The notes under the pieces are model-generated. The model was not told the origin of the DNA. It saw nothing but the letters and a program-made list of their open reading frames with translations, and ran no database searches. The position numbers were made by a program, and so were the translations under genes. A stretch of 32,766 bases of DNA from Actinomycetes bacterium (lineage in GTDB: Bacteria > Actinomycetota > Acidimicrobiia > Acidimicrobiales > RAAP-2): NCBI GenBank assembly GCA_021791895.1, contig JAJYVS010000030.1, positions 1 through 32,766 of the forward strand. The letters run 5' to 3'. Below, piece by piece: positions 25,216 through 32,766 of the stretch; position 1 is the stretch's first letter, and every line of letters starts with the position of its first letter.

Positions 25216-26271
25216 GTGCCGGACCCCGCCGGACAGGCCCTTGTCCGGGGGCCGGACCCTCAAGCCAACGTCGCCGAGGTCCTCGACGTCGTCGCCGTGG
25301 GTTCGGCGCTCGTCGACGTGATCGTCCGGGCCACCGAGGACGACCTTTCGTCCCTAGGGCTGATCAAGGGCTCCATGTCCCTCGTGGACCGGGCCCGGGC
25401 CGAGGCCATCGGCACCGGGGTGCAGGGGTCGGTCGAGAGGTCCGGCGGTTCGGCCGCCAACACCGTGGCCGGGGTGGCCTCCCTCGGAGGGTCGGCCGGG
25501 TTCGTGGGCAAGGTTGTCGGGGACCGGTTGGGGGAGGTCTTCGCCAAGGAGATCCGGGCCAGCGGGGTCACCTTCGAGCCGATCGGCGACCGCCCGGGAG
25601 ACGAGCGGGTGGGGACGGGTCGCTGTCTCGTGCTCGTCACCGAGGACGCCGAGCGGACCATGGCGACCTATCTCGGGGCGTCCACCACCATCGAGCCGGC
25701 CGATGTGCCCCTCGATCTCGTGGCCCGGTCCCAGGTGGTGTACCTGGAGGGCTACCTGTGGGACCTGCCCCCGGCCATCGAGGCCATGCGCCGGGCCATC
25801 GAGGCCGGCCACGAGGGCGGGGCGTCGGTCGCCCTCTCGCTCTCCGATCCGTTCTGCGTCCAGCGCCACCAGCACGAGTTCCTCGAACTGGTCCACCACG
25901 ACCTCGACATCCTCTTCGCCAACGAGGAGGAGCTGGTCGGCCTGTTCGGCGCGTCGGGCTTCGACGCCGCGCTGGGGTCCGCCGAGGAGACCGGCCTCTT
26001 GGTGGCGGCCACCCGGGGCCCGAAGGGCTCGGTGGTGACGACCCCGCACGGGTCGGTGGCGGTGGAGGCCCAGCCGGTCGAGCGGGTGCTCGACACGACC
26101 GGCGCCGGTGACCTGTACGCCGCCGGCTTCCTCTACGGGCTCACCCACGGGGCCGACCCGGCGCGATGTGCGGCCCTCGGTGGCCTCTGCGCCGCCGAGG
26201 TGATCAGCCACTTCGGGGCCCGGCCCGAGGAGGACCTCCGGGCGTTGGCCGCGGCCAGGGGGCTGCTCTGA
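25216..26271 (+). CDS. PfkB-family carbohydrate/nucleoside kinase
   Basis: GTG 25216 gives 351 residues of ribokinase fold. PfkB signature 1 is SGGSAANTVAGVASLGG (about 76-92) and signature 2 is DTTGAGDLYAAGFLYGL (293-309) with catalytic Asp299 and the anion hole G-A-G-D. The phrase IKGSMSLVD and the Ser/Gly run are like those of adenosine kinase-related bacterial sugar kinases. It phosphorylates a sugar or nucleoside with ATP; the substrate cannot be told from sequence. The frame is open back to 25054, but that part overlaps pepN on the other strand. The start is leaderless by the TACCGT-seven-base rule. Confidence 0.88.
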   Translation: MPDPAGQALVRGPDPQANVAEVLDVVAVGSALVDVIVRATEDDLSSLGLIKGSMSLVDRARAEAIGTGVQGSVERSGGSAANTVAGVASLGGSAGFVGKVVGDRLGEVFAKEIRASGVTFEPIGDRPGDERVGTGRCLVLVTEDAERTMATYLGASTTIEPADVPLDLVARSQVVYLEGYLWDLPPAIEAMRRAIEAGHEGGASVALSLSDPFCVQRHQHEFLELVHHDLDILFANEEELVGLFGASGFDAALGSAEETGLLVAATRGPKGSVVTTPHGSVAVEAQPVERVLDTTGAGDLYAAGFLYGLTHGADPARCAALGGLCAAEVISHFGARPEEDLRALAAARGLL

Positions 26272-26359
26272 ACGGCGGCGACCCTGACGCCGCCGGGGTC
26301 GGACCTAGGATTGCGACTCGTGGATCGGCCGAGAGCCTGGCGGGCCGCCCCGTGAGGGG

Positions 26360-26698
26360 GTGGCTGCGCTGAAGGGGGCGATCCTGCGCTACCGGGTCAT
26401 GGCCTATGTGGTCGGCATCGGCCTCATGATCCTGGTCTTCGTGGGCGTGCCGCTGCAGTATGCCGCCAACCTGCCGGCGGTGGTCCACATCGTGGGACCG
26501 ATCCACGGTGCGCTCTACATCGTCTACCTGGTTGCGGCGGCCGACCTGGCCCGACGGGCACGTTTCGGTCTGCTCCAGCTCGGGGCCATGGTCGCCGCCG
26601 GGTTCGTCCCGCTCGTGGCTTTCGTGGTCGAGCGCCAGGTGGTGCATCGGCTGGCCCGGGAGGCCAAGACCGCCCTCCCCCAGGTGGCCGGCGACTGA
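26360..26698 (+). CDS. DUF3817-family small membrane protein
   Basis: 112 residues. The beginning ILRYRVMAYVVGIGLMILVF and HIVGPIHGALYIVYLVAAAD LARRARF with a C-terminal third helix ending in FVVERQVVHR are the pattern of DUF3817 integral membrane proteins, common in actinobacteria. Three hydrophobic segments (about 14-32, 40-62, 70-90) are seen. Function unknown. GTG 26360 follows a purine run (GAGGGGG) with almost no spacing; ATG at codon 14 is an alternative but would cut family-conserved residues. A TAGGAT box lies at 26306-26311. It is convergent with the next gene, nine bases apart. Confidence 0.8.
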   Translation: MAALKGAILRYRVMAYVVGIGLMILVFVGVPLQYAANLPAVVHIVGPIHGALYIVYLVAAADLARRARFGLLQLGAMVAAGFVPLVAFVVERQVVHRLAREAKTALPQVAGD

Positions 26699-26707
26699 GC
26701 GTCGGCG

Positions 26708-27331
26708 CTACGCCGTCTCCTTGGGGTCGGGCGGGAGGAACGCCAGCGGCAGGTCGGCCAGTCGCACCAGCACCGAGGAGACCCAGCGGGTGAGGCCGTC
26801 GATGATCGGGGCGACGGTGGTCGGGTCCTCCAGGTGGTGCTCCTCGAAGCGGATCGACCCTTCGTAGGTGGCCTCGACCGCCCAGCGCACCGGGGCGGCG
26901 CCGGCGCCGGTGCCGGTCGGGTCCTCCAGGACCTGCTCGACCGTGGCCGAGGTCCGGACCAGGGCGTCCGGACCGAGGTGGGGGCTCTCGGCCGGCAGGA
27001 CAGCGGTGACCGTTTCCAGGGTCGGCGGCTCGGCCAGCCGCTGGATCCGCAACGCCACCTCCACGACGACCTCGGGCAGCTCGCTCGGGGGCTCGCCGAT
27101 CGACCAGCTGCGGTAGGCGGTCTGGCTCCAGGTCGGCCAGTCGATGGACAGGTCGGCCCGCACGCGGGCCGGATGCTCCTCGCCTGGGAGGCTGTAGGAG
27201 GTCTCGAAAGAGATGTCCCCCAAGAAGACGTCGATTTGGAAACGCTCCTCGACCGCCTGGCGTTGCAACAGGGCCCGGTCGAACGAGCGGTGGAGGGTGT
27301 CGATGACGGCCACGAGGAGGTGATCGATCAC
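26708..27331 (-). CDS. Conserved-looking protein of unknown function
   Basis: I do not recognise this family. From GTG 27331 the product has 207 residues: VIDHLLVAVIDTLHRSFDRA, then beta-rich regions (ISFETSYSLPGEEHPARVRA DLSIDW), (PEVVVEVALRIQRLAEPPTL) and a C-terminal amphipathic helix (IIDGLTRWVSSVLVRLADLP LAFLPP). Alternating strands with hydrophobic/charged periodicity suggest a soluble alpha/beta or SRPBCC-like fold, unproven. It is coding because codon-position G/C bias is strong and the frame ends next to the convergent DUF3817 gene. The longer open frame to 28090 overlaps the divergent phosphodiesterase gene and is rejected. Only 30 bp separate its start from that gene. Confidence 0.55.
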   Translation of the reverse strand: MIDHLLVAVIDTLHRSFDRALLQRQAVEERFQIDVFLGDISFETSYSLPGEEHPARVRADLSIDWPTWSQTAYRSWSIGEPPSELPEVVVEVALRIQRLAEPPTLETVTAVLPAESPHLGPDALVRTSATVEQVLEDPTGTGAGAAPVRWAVEATYEGSIRFEEHHLEDPTTVAPIIDGLTRWVSSVLVRLADLPLAFLPPDPKETA

Positions 27332-27348
27332 GGGGTTTCGAGGATATC

Positions 27349-27354
27349 TACGAT
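27349..27354 (+). promoter_or_regulatory. -10 box of leaderless phosphodiesterase promoter
   Basis: TACGAT is exactly seven bases before GTG 27362. The 30-bp gap to the divergent gene means the -35 region of this promoter lies inside the neighbour's coding sequence. Confidence 0.5.
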
Positions 27355-27361
27355 CTGGGGC

Positions 27362-28234
27362 GTGACCGACGCCCGACCCTGGCTCGAACGACGAGTGCTC
27401 GCCTACGCCCACCAGGGGGGTGCGTGGGAGTGGCCGTCCTCCACCCTGTTCGCCATGCGCCATGCGGTCGCCGCCGGCGCCCAGGCGATCGAGCTCGACC
27501 TCCACGGCACGAGCGACGGCCACGTCGTGGTCTGCCACGACCCGACCGTGGACCGCACCACCGACGGGACCGGCGCCATCGCCGAGCTCACCCTGGCCGA
27601 GGTGAAGGCCCTCGACTCGGCCTACTGGTTCATCCCCGGCGCCGACGTCACCGTGGACGCTCCGGCATCGGCGTACCCCTACCGCGGCCGCGCCGCCACC
27701 GACCCCGAGTTCACGATCGCCACTCTGGCCGAGGTGCTCGAGGCCTTCCCGGACATCATCCTCAACCTCGACATCAAGCAGTCGGCCCCCGAGGTGGCCC
27801 CCTACGAGCGGGCCGTCGCTGACCTGTTGGCCCGTTTCGGTCGGACCGACGACGTCATCGTGACCTCGTTCAACGACGCGACCACCGAGACCTTCAGTTC
27901 CTATGCGCCCGACGTGTCCACCTCGGCGGGCACCCTGACCACGGCCGAGTTCTGGCGTGCGGTCACCCATGACGAGGAGCCCCCCGAGATGCGGGCGGTC
28001 GCCTTCCAGGTGCCCGAACGCTACGAGGACATCGTCATCGTCGACCGTCGATTCGTCGACGCCGCCCACCGCCACGGCGTGGCCGTCCACGTCTGGACCG
28101 TCAACGATCGCGAGTCGATGGCCCGTCTCGTCGACCTCGGGGTCGACGGGGTCATCACCGACGTGCCGAGCGAGCTGATGACGCTGCTCAACGACCGTGG
28201 CGTGGCGTGGCGCGGCCCGGGGTCGGACGCCTGA
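27362..28234 (+). CDS. Glycerophosphodiester phosphodiesterase (GDPD family)
   Basis: GTG 27362 gives 290 residues with a TIM-barrel GDPD domain. The start AYAHQGGAWEWPSSTL carries the catalytic His of the H-R-G motif (here H-Q-G) and the N/E-region is W-E-W-P-S-S-T; metal ligands are Glu and Asp in AIELDLHGTSDGHVVVCHDP (E-x-D and the second catalytic His), followed by TVDRTTDGTG. Later strands show LNLDIKQ and VHVWTVND; the final VDGVITDVPS is typical. It cleaves glycerophosphodiesters to glycerol-3-phosphate and an alcohol. No signal peptide is seen, so it is likely cytoplasmic. The H-Q-G in place of H-R-G is a mild variation. Confidence 0.9.
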   Translation: MTDARPWLERRVLAYAHQGGAWEWPSSTLFAMRHAVAAGAQAIELDLHGTSDGHVVVCHDPTVDRTTDGTGAIAELTLAEVKALDSAYWFIPGADVTVDAPASAYPYRGRAATDPEFTIATLAEVLEAFPDIILNLDIKQSAPEVAPYERAVADLLARFGRTDDVIVTSFNDATTETFSSYAPDVSTSAGTLTTAEFWRAVTHDEEPPEMRAVAFQVPERYEDIVIVDRRFVDAAHRHGVAVHVWTVNDRESMARLVDLGVDGVITDVPSELMTLLNDRGVAWRGPGSDA

Positions 28235-28241
28235 CGGGCGT

Positions 28242-28267
28242 CGGGGCTCTCAGACCGGTCAGCCCCG
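28242..28267. terminator. Bidirectional hairpin between convergent genes
   Basis: CGGGGCT (28242-28248) and AGCCCCG (28261-28267) form a 7-bp stem with a 12-base loop. It sits just past the phosphodiesterase stop and overlaps the end of the convergent bL37-like gene, so it could serve both. Confidence 0.45.
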
Positions 28268-28342
28268 TCCGGCGTTGGGGCGCTTGCCGTGGTTGGCCTT
28301 GTTCTTCTTGCGGGCCTTGCGCTTCACCGTTCGCTTGGACAT
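28259..28342 (-). CDS. bL37-like small ribosomal protein
   Basis: A 27-codon frame reads MSKRTVKRKARKKNKANHGK and then RPNAGRG. It is extremely basic, and the ANHGKRPNA ending is the hallmark of the about 24-residue actinobacterial large-subunit protein bL37 found in mycobacterial ribosome structures. Such proteins fill rRNA grooves near the 50S core. It is shorter than most gene finders report. ATG 28342 has TAGGAT nine bases upstream (28352-28357 on the opposite strand reading), so a short or absent leader is likely. It stands alone, convergent with the phosphodiesterase gene and divergent from the TetR gene. Confidence 0.85.
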   Translation of the reverse strand: MSKRTVKRKARKKNKANHGKRPNAGRG

Positions 28343-28473
28343 GGGCGCGGCATCCTAACGCCCGGCGACCCCCGGTCCGGTCTCGGGACGCCCGGTGCCT
28401 CGGGCGTGCCGGTCCGGTTGGGACAAAAGTGGTCGTTGAGCTAACAATTTGACGACTCATCGGGGGGAACGCC

Positions 28474-29166
28474 GTGGCGGAGGACAGTGTGGGCGTCGTG
28501 AGCGGACCGGCCCGGCCCGGCCCGCTCGAGTCACTCAGTTACCCCGGGGTTCCGGTCCGCAAGAGCAGTCGCGACCGTCGGGCCACCGAGGCCGAGCTCG
28601 AGGCGGCGGCGCTCCGTCTGATCGCACGGGAGGGGATCCTCGGTGGCATCAGGTTGCGGGAGGTGGCGACCGAGGCCGGCATCAACCGCGCCCTCGTTTA
28701 TCAGTACTACGGGTCCCGCCGGGCCCTGATCAGGGCGGCCCTGCGGACGATCCGGTCGAGCCGCAACCGGGTGATCGAGGCCCTGCGTTCCCTGCCCTTC
28801 GTCGAGCGCCGCCGAATCCTGTTCCGCGAGTCGGTGGAGGACCCGGTGTTCGCCCGGGTGGAGGCGCTGTTGGCGCTAGACGGCGACGACGAGTTGCTGG
28901 TCTTCCCGACGCTCGACGCAGGGCTGCGCGAGCTCGAGCGCGACCGGGCCGCCGGGGAGCTCGACCCGTCGCTCGACCTCTCGGCGGTTCACGCGGTGTC
29001 GATCTCGGTCCAGCTGGGCTATTGCATCTTCCGGGACAACTTCCTGGCGGAGCTCGGGATGCCCGCCGAGGAGCTCGACCGTCACGCCGAGGAGGTGCTG
29101 GTCCGGATGCTCGCCGGGCTCCGGCCCCCCGCAGACGGCGGAGCCGCCGCCGGGCACCATGGGTGA
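28474..29166 (+). CDS. TetR-family transcriptional regulator
   Basis: GTG 28474, after GGGGGGAA at good spacing, gives 230 residues. The DNA-binding domain is at about 35-85: AELEAAALRLIAREGILGGI, then LREVATEAGINRALVYQYYG SRRALI, the classic TetR helix-turn-helix ending in Y-x-Y-Y-G/F. The remaining helices are the ligand-binding and dimer part. It has an N-terminal extension of about 30 residues. It lies directly before an acyl-CoA ligase and a sulfatase on the same strand and probably represses them; an acyl-CoA or the sulfated substrate might be the inducer. A possible promoter (TTGGGA, 18 bp, TAACAA) lies at about 28418-28447. Confidence 0.88.
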   Translation: MAEDSVGVVSGPARPGPLESLSYPGVPVRKSSRDRRATEAELEAAALRLIAREGILGGIRLREVATEAGINRALVYQYYGSRRALIRAALRTIRSSRNRVIEALRSLPFVERRRILFRESVEDPVFARVEALLALDGDDELLVFPTLDAGLRELERDRAAGELDPSLDLSAVHAVSISVQLGYCIFRDNFLAELGMPAEELDRHAEEVLVRMLAGLRPPADGGAAAGHHG

Positions 29167-29253
29167 GCACGCGGGCGAACCCGGCCCCGGTGCCCAGTGC
29201 CGTGCCCGGACCTCGACCACCTGGTCGTACCCCCGTCGGAAAGGACTGACCGC

Positions 29254-30840
29254 GTGCCGCTGACCCTCTTCGAGCGCACCTCGGTCGAACCTGACGCGCC
29301 GGCGGTCGTCGCGGCGACAGGGAGCTGGAGTTGGGCCGACCTCGAGGTCGCCGCCTGTCGGGTGGCCAACGGCTTGCGGGAGCTCGGCCTCGGACCGGGG
29401 GACCGGGTGGCCGTCCTTGCCCAGAACCGGGTCGAGTGGGTGCTGCAGATCCTGCTCGGCAACATCCGGGCCGGCACCAGCTTGGTCCCGCTCAACTGGC
29501 ATCTCGCGGCCCCCGAGGTCGCCTTCATCCTTTCGGACAGCACGGCGAGGTTGCTCGTGACCGATCCGGAGGACGAGGAGGTCGCGCGGGAGACGGCGGC
29601 TACCGCCGGCGTGCCGCACCTGCTGGTCGCTGGGAGCAGCTTCGAAGCGTGGATGTCGAGTCAGCCGGCGGCGTTCGCCGACGAGGAACCCGGGGGCGGG
29701 GTGGTCCTCTACAGCTCGGGGACGACCGGGTGGCCGAAGGGGATCCTGCGGTCCGACCAGCGGGGTTCAATCCGAGACGTGGTCAACCGCGACCGACGCA
29801 CGGGCGAGTTCTACGGCTACCGCGAGGGTGGCGCCCATCTGGTGGCCTGCCCCCTTTCCCACGCCGCCCCCCCGGCCCACACGATGTTCGCCATGACCTC
29901 CGGCCAGTCGGTGGTCCTCATGGAACGGTTCGAAGCCGCCCGTGCGCTCGAGCTCGTCGCCGAGCACCGGATCACGAGCACGCATCTGGTCCCGACCCAG
30001 TTCATCCGGATGTTGCGGCTTCCAGCCGCGGCCAGGGAGGCGGTCGACGTGTCCTCGCTCGCGACGGTGTGCCACGGCGCCGCGCCCTGCCCGGGATGGG
30101 TCAAACGAGCGATGATCGACTGGTTCGGTCCAGTGATCATCGAGTGCTTCGGCTCGAGCGAGGGCACCGGGCCGCTGATCGCGACGAGCGAGGAGTGGTT
30201 GACCCATCCGGACACCGTCGGCCGGCCCAATCGGGCCCTCGAGGTCTCGGTGGTGGGCGAAGACGGTCGGGACCTCGCGACCGGGGAGGTCGGCACGTTG
30301 TACTTCTGGCGGGCCGACGGCGCTCCCGAGTACCTCGGCGATCCCGAGAAGACCCGGGCGAGCCGTCTGCCCGACGGTCGCTTCACCGTGGGGGATGTGG
30401 GTTGGCTGGACGGGGAGGGGTTCGTCTACCTCGGTGATCGTGGGGTGGATCTGATCATCTCGGGTGCCGTCAACCTCTACTCGGCCGAGGTGGAGGCCGC
30501 GCTGTCCGAGCACCCGGCCGTCGAGGACTGCACGGTGTTCGGGGTTCCCGACGACGAATGGGGAGAGGCGGTCAAGGCAGCGGTCACCCTCGGTCCGGGC
30601 CCGGCGGCCAGCGCGACGGAACTGATCGAGTGGTGCCGGAACCGCCTTGCCTCGTTCAAGTGCCCGCGGACCGTCGACCTCCCCGCCGAACTGCCGCGCG
30701 AAGCCTCGGGCAAGTTGAAGAAGCGGCTGCTGCGCGACCCGTACTGGGAGGGCCGGGCCCGACCCGCGGCGCCAGCCCGGGAGGTGGCGCCTCGCGGCCC
30801 CGGCCCGGCCGAAGGAGAGATGGGAGGGAACGGACAGTGA
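29254..30840 (+). CDS. Acyl-CoA ligase, AMP-forming (FadD-like)
   Basis: GTG 29254 (AAAGGA about ten bases upstream) gives 528 residues of the adenylate-forming superfamily. Motifs: P-loop LYSSGTTGWPKGI, the adenine-binding ECFGSSEGTGP, the ribose-binding GDVGWLDGEGFVYLGDRGVD, the hinge-following IISGAVNLYSAEVEAAL and the catalytic Lys in PREASGKLKKRLLRD. It activates a carboxylic acid to its CoA thioester. The PL-x-H region (CPLSHAAPPAHTMFAM) suggests a fatty or aromatic/steroid acid; the exact acid is unknown. A 30-residue Pro/Gly/Ala-rich tail follows the catalytic Lys region. Its stop overlaps the GTG of the sulfatase gene, so both are one operon. Confidence 0.88.
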   Translation: MPLTLFERTSVEPDAPAVVAATGSWSWADLEVAACRVANGLRELGLGPGDRVAVLAQNRVEWVLQILLGNIRAGTSLVPLNWHLAAPEVAFILSDSTARLLVTDPEDEEVARETAATAGVPHLLVAGSSFEAWMSSQPAAFADEEPGGGVVLYSSGTTGWPKGILRSDQRGSIRDVVNRDRRTGEFYGYREGGAHLVACPLSHAAPPAHTMFAMTSGQSVVLMERFEAARALELVAEHRITSTHLVPTQFIRMLRLPAAAREAVDVSSLATVCHGAAPCPGWVKRAMIDWFGPVIIECFGSSEGTGPLIATSEEWLTHPDTVGRPNRALEVSVVGEDGRDLATGEVGTLYFWRADGAPEYLGDPEKTRASRLPDGRFTVGDVGWLDGEGFVYLGDRGVDLIISGAVNLYSAEVEAALSEHPAVEDCTVFGVPDDEWGEAVKAAVTLGPGPAASATELIEWCRNRLASFKCPRTVDLPAELPREASGKLKKRLLRDPYWEGRARPAAPAREVAPRGPGPAEGEMGGNGQ

Positions 30841-32766
30841 CCATGGCAGAGCCCAATTTCGGTGGCCGTATCGGCGTGAGCTGGCGCGAGTCGACGCCCT
30901 GGTGGCCCCCCGAGCGGACCGCACCGGAGGGTGCGCCCAATGTGGTGATGATCGTGCTCGACGACGTCGGCTTCGCCCAGTTGGGTTGCTTCGGATCCGA
31001 CATCGCGACGCCGCACATGGACCGGTTGGCGGCCGAGGGCCTGCGCTACAACAACTTCCACACGACGACGCTGTGTTCCCCGACCCGTGCCTGTCTGCTC
31101 ACCGGTCGCAACCACCACACCGTCGGGATGGCTTCGATCGCCGAGTTCACCAACGGCTACCCCAACAGCCGGGGATTCGTGACCAAGAAGGCGGCGATGC
31201 TCCAGGAGATCCTGGCCGAGTACAACTACAACTCGTTCGCGACCGGGAAGTGGCACCTGGTCACGGCGGATCACCAGACGATGGCCGGTCCTTTCGAGCA
31301 CTGGCCGCTCGGTCGGGGCTTCGACCGCTACTACGGCTTCTTGGGCGGGGACACCAACAACTGGAACCCCGATCTCATCTATGACAACCACCGGGTGGAG
31401 CAGCCGGCGACCCCCGAGGAGGGGTACCACCTGTCCGCCGACATCGTTGACCACGCCATCGCCTTCATCCGCGACCAGCAGGCTGCGGCCGGGGGCAAGC
31501 CGTTCTTCTCCTACGTCGCCTTCGGTGCCGGGCACGCGCCCCACCACACACCGCCGGCCTACATCGAGCGCTACGCCGGTCGCTATGCCAAGGGTTGGGA
31601 CGTGACCCGCGCCGAGTGGTTCGCCCGTCAACGCGAGCTGGGCGTCGCACCCGACGGCGCCGGGTTGGCGTCCCGTGACACCGCCGTCCCGGCGTGGGAG
31701 GACCTGAGCGAGGACGCCCGTCGCCTCTACAGCCGCATGATGGAGGTCTACGCCGGCTTCCTCACCCACACCGACGACCAGATCGGGCGGCTCCTCGCCA
31801 CCCTCGACGACCTGGGTCGGCGGGACGACACCCTGGTCTTCTTGCTCTCAGACAACGGGGCCAGCGCCGAAGGTGGCGACCACGGGCTCTTGAGCGAATG
31901 GATGTTCTTCAACGGCATCGCGACCACGATGGAGGAGAACCTGGCCCGCATCGACGAGATCGGTGGCCCGAGCACCTACAACCACTACCCGATCGGCTGG
32001 GCCCAGGCCGGGAACACACCGTTCCAGTGGTACAAGCGGTGGGTGCACGCCGGCGGGGTGCGGGATCCCCTCATCGTGCGCTGGCCCGGGCACGTCACCG
32101 ACCCGGGCTCCATCCGCTCCCAGTACCACCATGTGACCGACGTCGTGCCGACGATCCTCGAGGTGGTCGGCGTCGAGGCGCCCGAGATGCTGGCCGGTGA
32201 GCCCCAGCTCCCCATCGACGGGACCAGCTTCGCCTACACGTTCACCGACCCCGCCGCCCCGACCCACAAGACCGTGCAGTACTACGAGATGTTCGGCAAC
32301 CGGGCCATCTGGGCCGACGGCTGGAAGGCGGTCGCCTGTCACCAGCGCGACGTGCACGTGGTCCGACCGGCACCCTTCGAGGACGACCGGTGGGAGCTGT
32401 ACCACATCGACGAGGACTTCTCCGAGCTCGACGACCTGGCCGACGTCCACCCCGACAAGCTCGTCGAGCTCGTCGAGCGGTGGTGGGTGGAGGCCGGTCG
32501 GCACAACGTGCTGCCGCTCGACGACCGGGGGGTGGGTCGGACCACCCGGCAAGCGGGTCCGAACCGCTTCGTGTACTACCCCGGCATGTCGGGGATCCAC
32601 CCCCAGGCGGCCGGGCCGACCCGGAACCGGAACTACACCATCACCGCCGAGATCGACCGGAGCGACGCCTCCGAAGAGGGGGTGCTGCTCGCCCTCGGGG
32701 GGCGGTTCGCCGGCTGGACGTTCTTCGTCAAGGACAATCGACTGGTCTATGAGTACAACTATGTGG
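30837..32766 (+). CDS. Type I (formylglycine) sulfatase, partial at right edge
   Basis: The frame runs from GTG 30837 (overlapping the ligase stop as GTGA, GGGAGG about nine bases upstream) to the window end: 643 residues without a stop. Active-site features are complete: metal-binding Asp42-Asp43 in VLDDVGF, the CSPTRACLLTGR signature with Cys80 (codon 31074-31076) that is converted to formylglycine, GKWHL with its Lys, HT-D-D and FLLSDNGASAEGG with metal-binding Asp/Asn. It hydrolyses sulfate esters and belongs to the large arylsulfatase A-like group (about 780 residues). ATG 30843 is an alternative start. No signal peptide is visible, so it likely works inside the cell, and a formylglycine-generating enzyme must be encoded elsewhere. 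The acyl-CoA ligase partner suggests breakdown of a sulfated lipid or steroid. Confidence 0.9.
   Translation, partial: MTMAEPNFGGRIGVSWRESTPWWPPERTAPEGAPNVVMIVLDDVGFAQLGCFGSDIATPHMDRLAAEGLRYNNFHTTTLCSPTRACLLTGRNHHTVGMASIAEFTNGYPNSRGFVTKKAAMLQEILAEYNYNSFATGKWHLVTADHQTMAGPFEHWPLGRGFDRYYGFLGGDTNNWNPDLIYDNHRVEQPATPEEGYHLSADIVDHAIAFIRDQQAAAGGKPFFSYVAFGAGHAPHHTPPAYIERYAGRYAKGWDVTRAEWFARQRELGVAPDGAGLASRDTAVPAWEDLSEDARRLYSRMMEVYAGFLTHTDDQIGRLLATLDDLGRRDDTLVFLLSDNGASAEGGDHGLLSEWMFFNGIATTMEENLARIDEIGGPSTYNHYPIGWAQAGNTPFQWYKRWVHAGGVRDPLIVRWPGHVTDPGSIRSQYHHVTDVVPTILEVVGVEAPEMLAGEPQLPIDGTSFAYTFTDPAAPTHKTVQYYEMFGNRAIWADGWKAVACHQRDVHVVRPAPFEDDRWELYHIDEDFSELDDLADVHPDKLVELVERWWVEAGRHNVLPLDDRGVGRTTRQAGPNRFVYYPGMSGIHPQAAGPTRNRNYTITAEIDRSDASEEGVLLALGGRFAGWTFFVKDNRLVYEYNYV

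Noticed and set aside
22752-26111. Very long plus-strand open frame (over 1,100 codons) opposite pepN
   Set aside because: It is the antisense shadow of a clear M1 aminopeptidase in G/C-rich DNA; its translation is low-complexity Gly/Arg/Glu/Val with no domain.
26898-26925. Short GCC/GGC repeat run
   Set aside because: It is a local coding-sequence composition effect (Ala/Gly codons) within the unknown protein, not a functional repeat array.

Overview
The window is high-GC actinobacterial DNA. Gene styles (bL37-like mini ribosomal protein, GT4/methyltransferase/toroid cluster, AidB-like acyl-CoA dehydrogenase, DUF3817 protein, frequent leaderless starts) fit an uncultured actinobacterium, perhaps Acidimicrobiia. 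This is inference from gene content, not from a phylogenetic marker.

Left part (1-6300), a remodelled accessory segment: the C-terminal stub of an IS630-type transposase and pieces of a broken gene on both strands; a fused ABC-2 permease-ATPase with a MarR regulator; a Phd/RelE-type toxin-antitoxin pair in the same tightly packed leftward unit; a tyrosine integrase; a tRNA-Arg(CCU); and, starting 6 bp beyond the tRNA, an N-truncated FtsX-type permease with three frameshifts. Strong inverted repeats sit at the antitoxin start, the MarR start and downstream of the integrase.

Middle (6300-14700), mainly metabolism: two convergent MDR-type oxidoreductases, a VOC-fold protein divergent from acetyl-CoA synthetase, a putative ribbon-helix-helix regulator with a palindrome abutting its start, an AhpD-like CxxC protein, an Nfu-type Fe-S scaffold and an AidB-like acyl-CoA dehydrogenase.

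14700-17800: an NRAMP-superfamily transporter with an altered metal site lies behind a soluble protein made of PRC-barrel, MgtE N-terminal and CBS domains. I infer a Mg2+ (or related divalent cation) uptake system in which a free-standing MgtE-type sensor partners a non-MgtE transporter. This is the best candidate for a little-described system here.

18000-22500: an overlapping cluster of GT4 glycosyltransferase, SAM methyltransferase and alpha/alpha-toroid protein, facing a second methyltransferase and a GDT1/TMEM165-type cation transporter; product unknown. 22500-28350: aminopeptidase N divergent from a PfkB kinase, a DUF3817 membrane protein, an unrecognised protein divergent from a glycerophosphodiester phosphodiesterase, and a 27-residue bL37-like ribosomal protein. 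28400 to the end: TetR regulator, acyl-CoA ligase and a type I (formylglycine) sulfatase that runs off the right edge.
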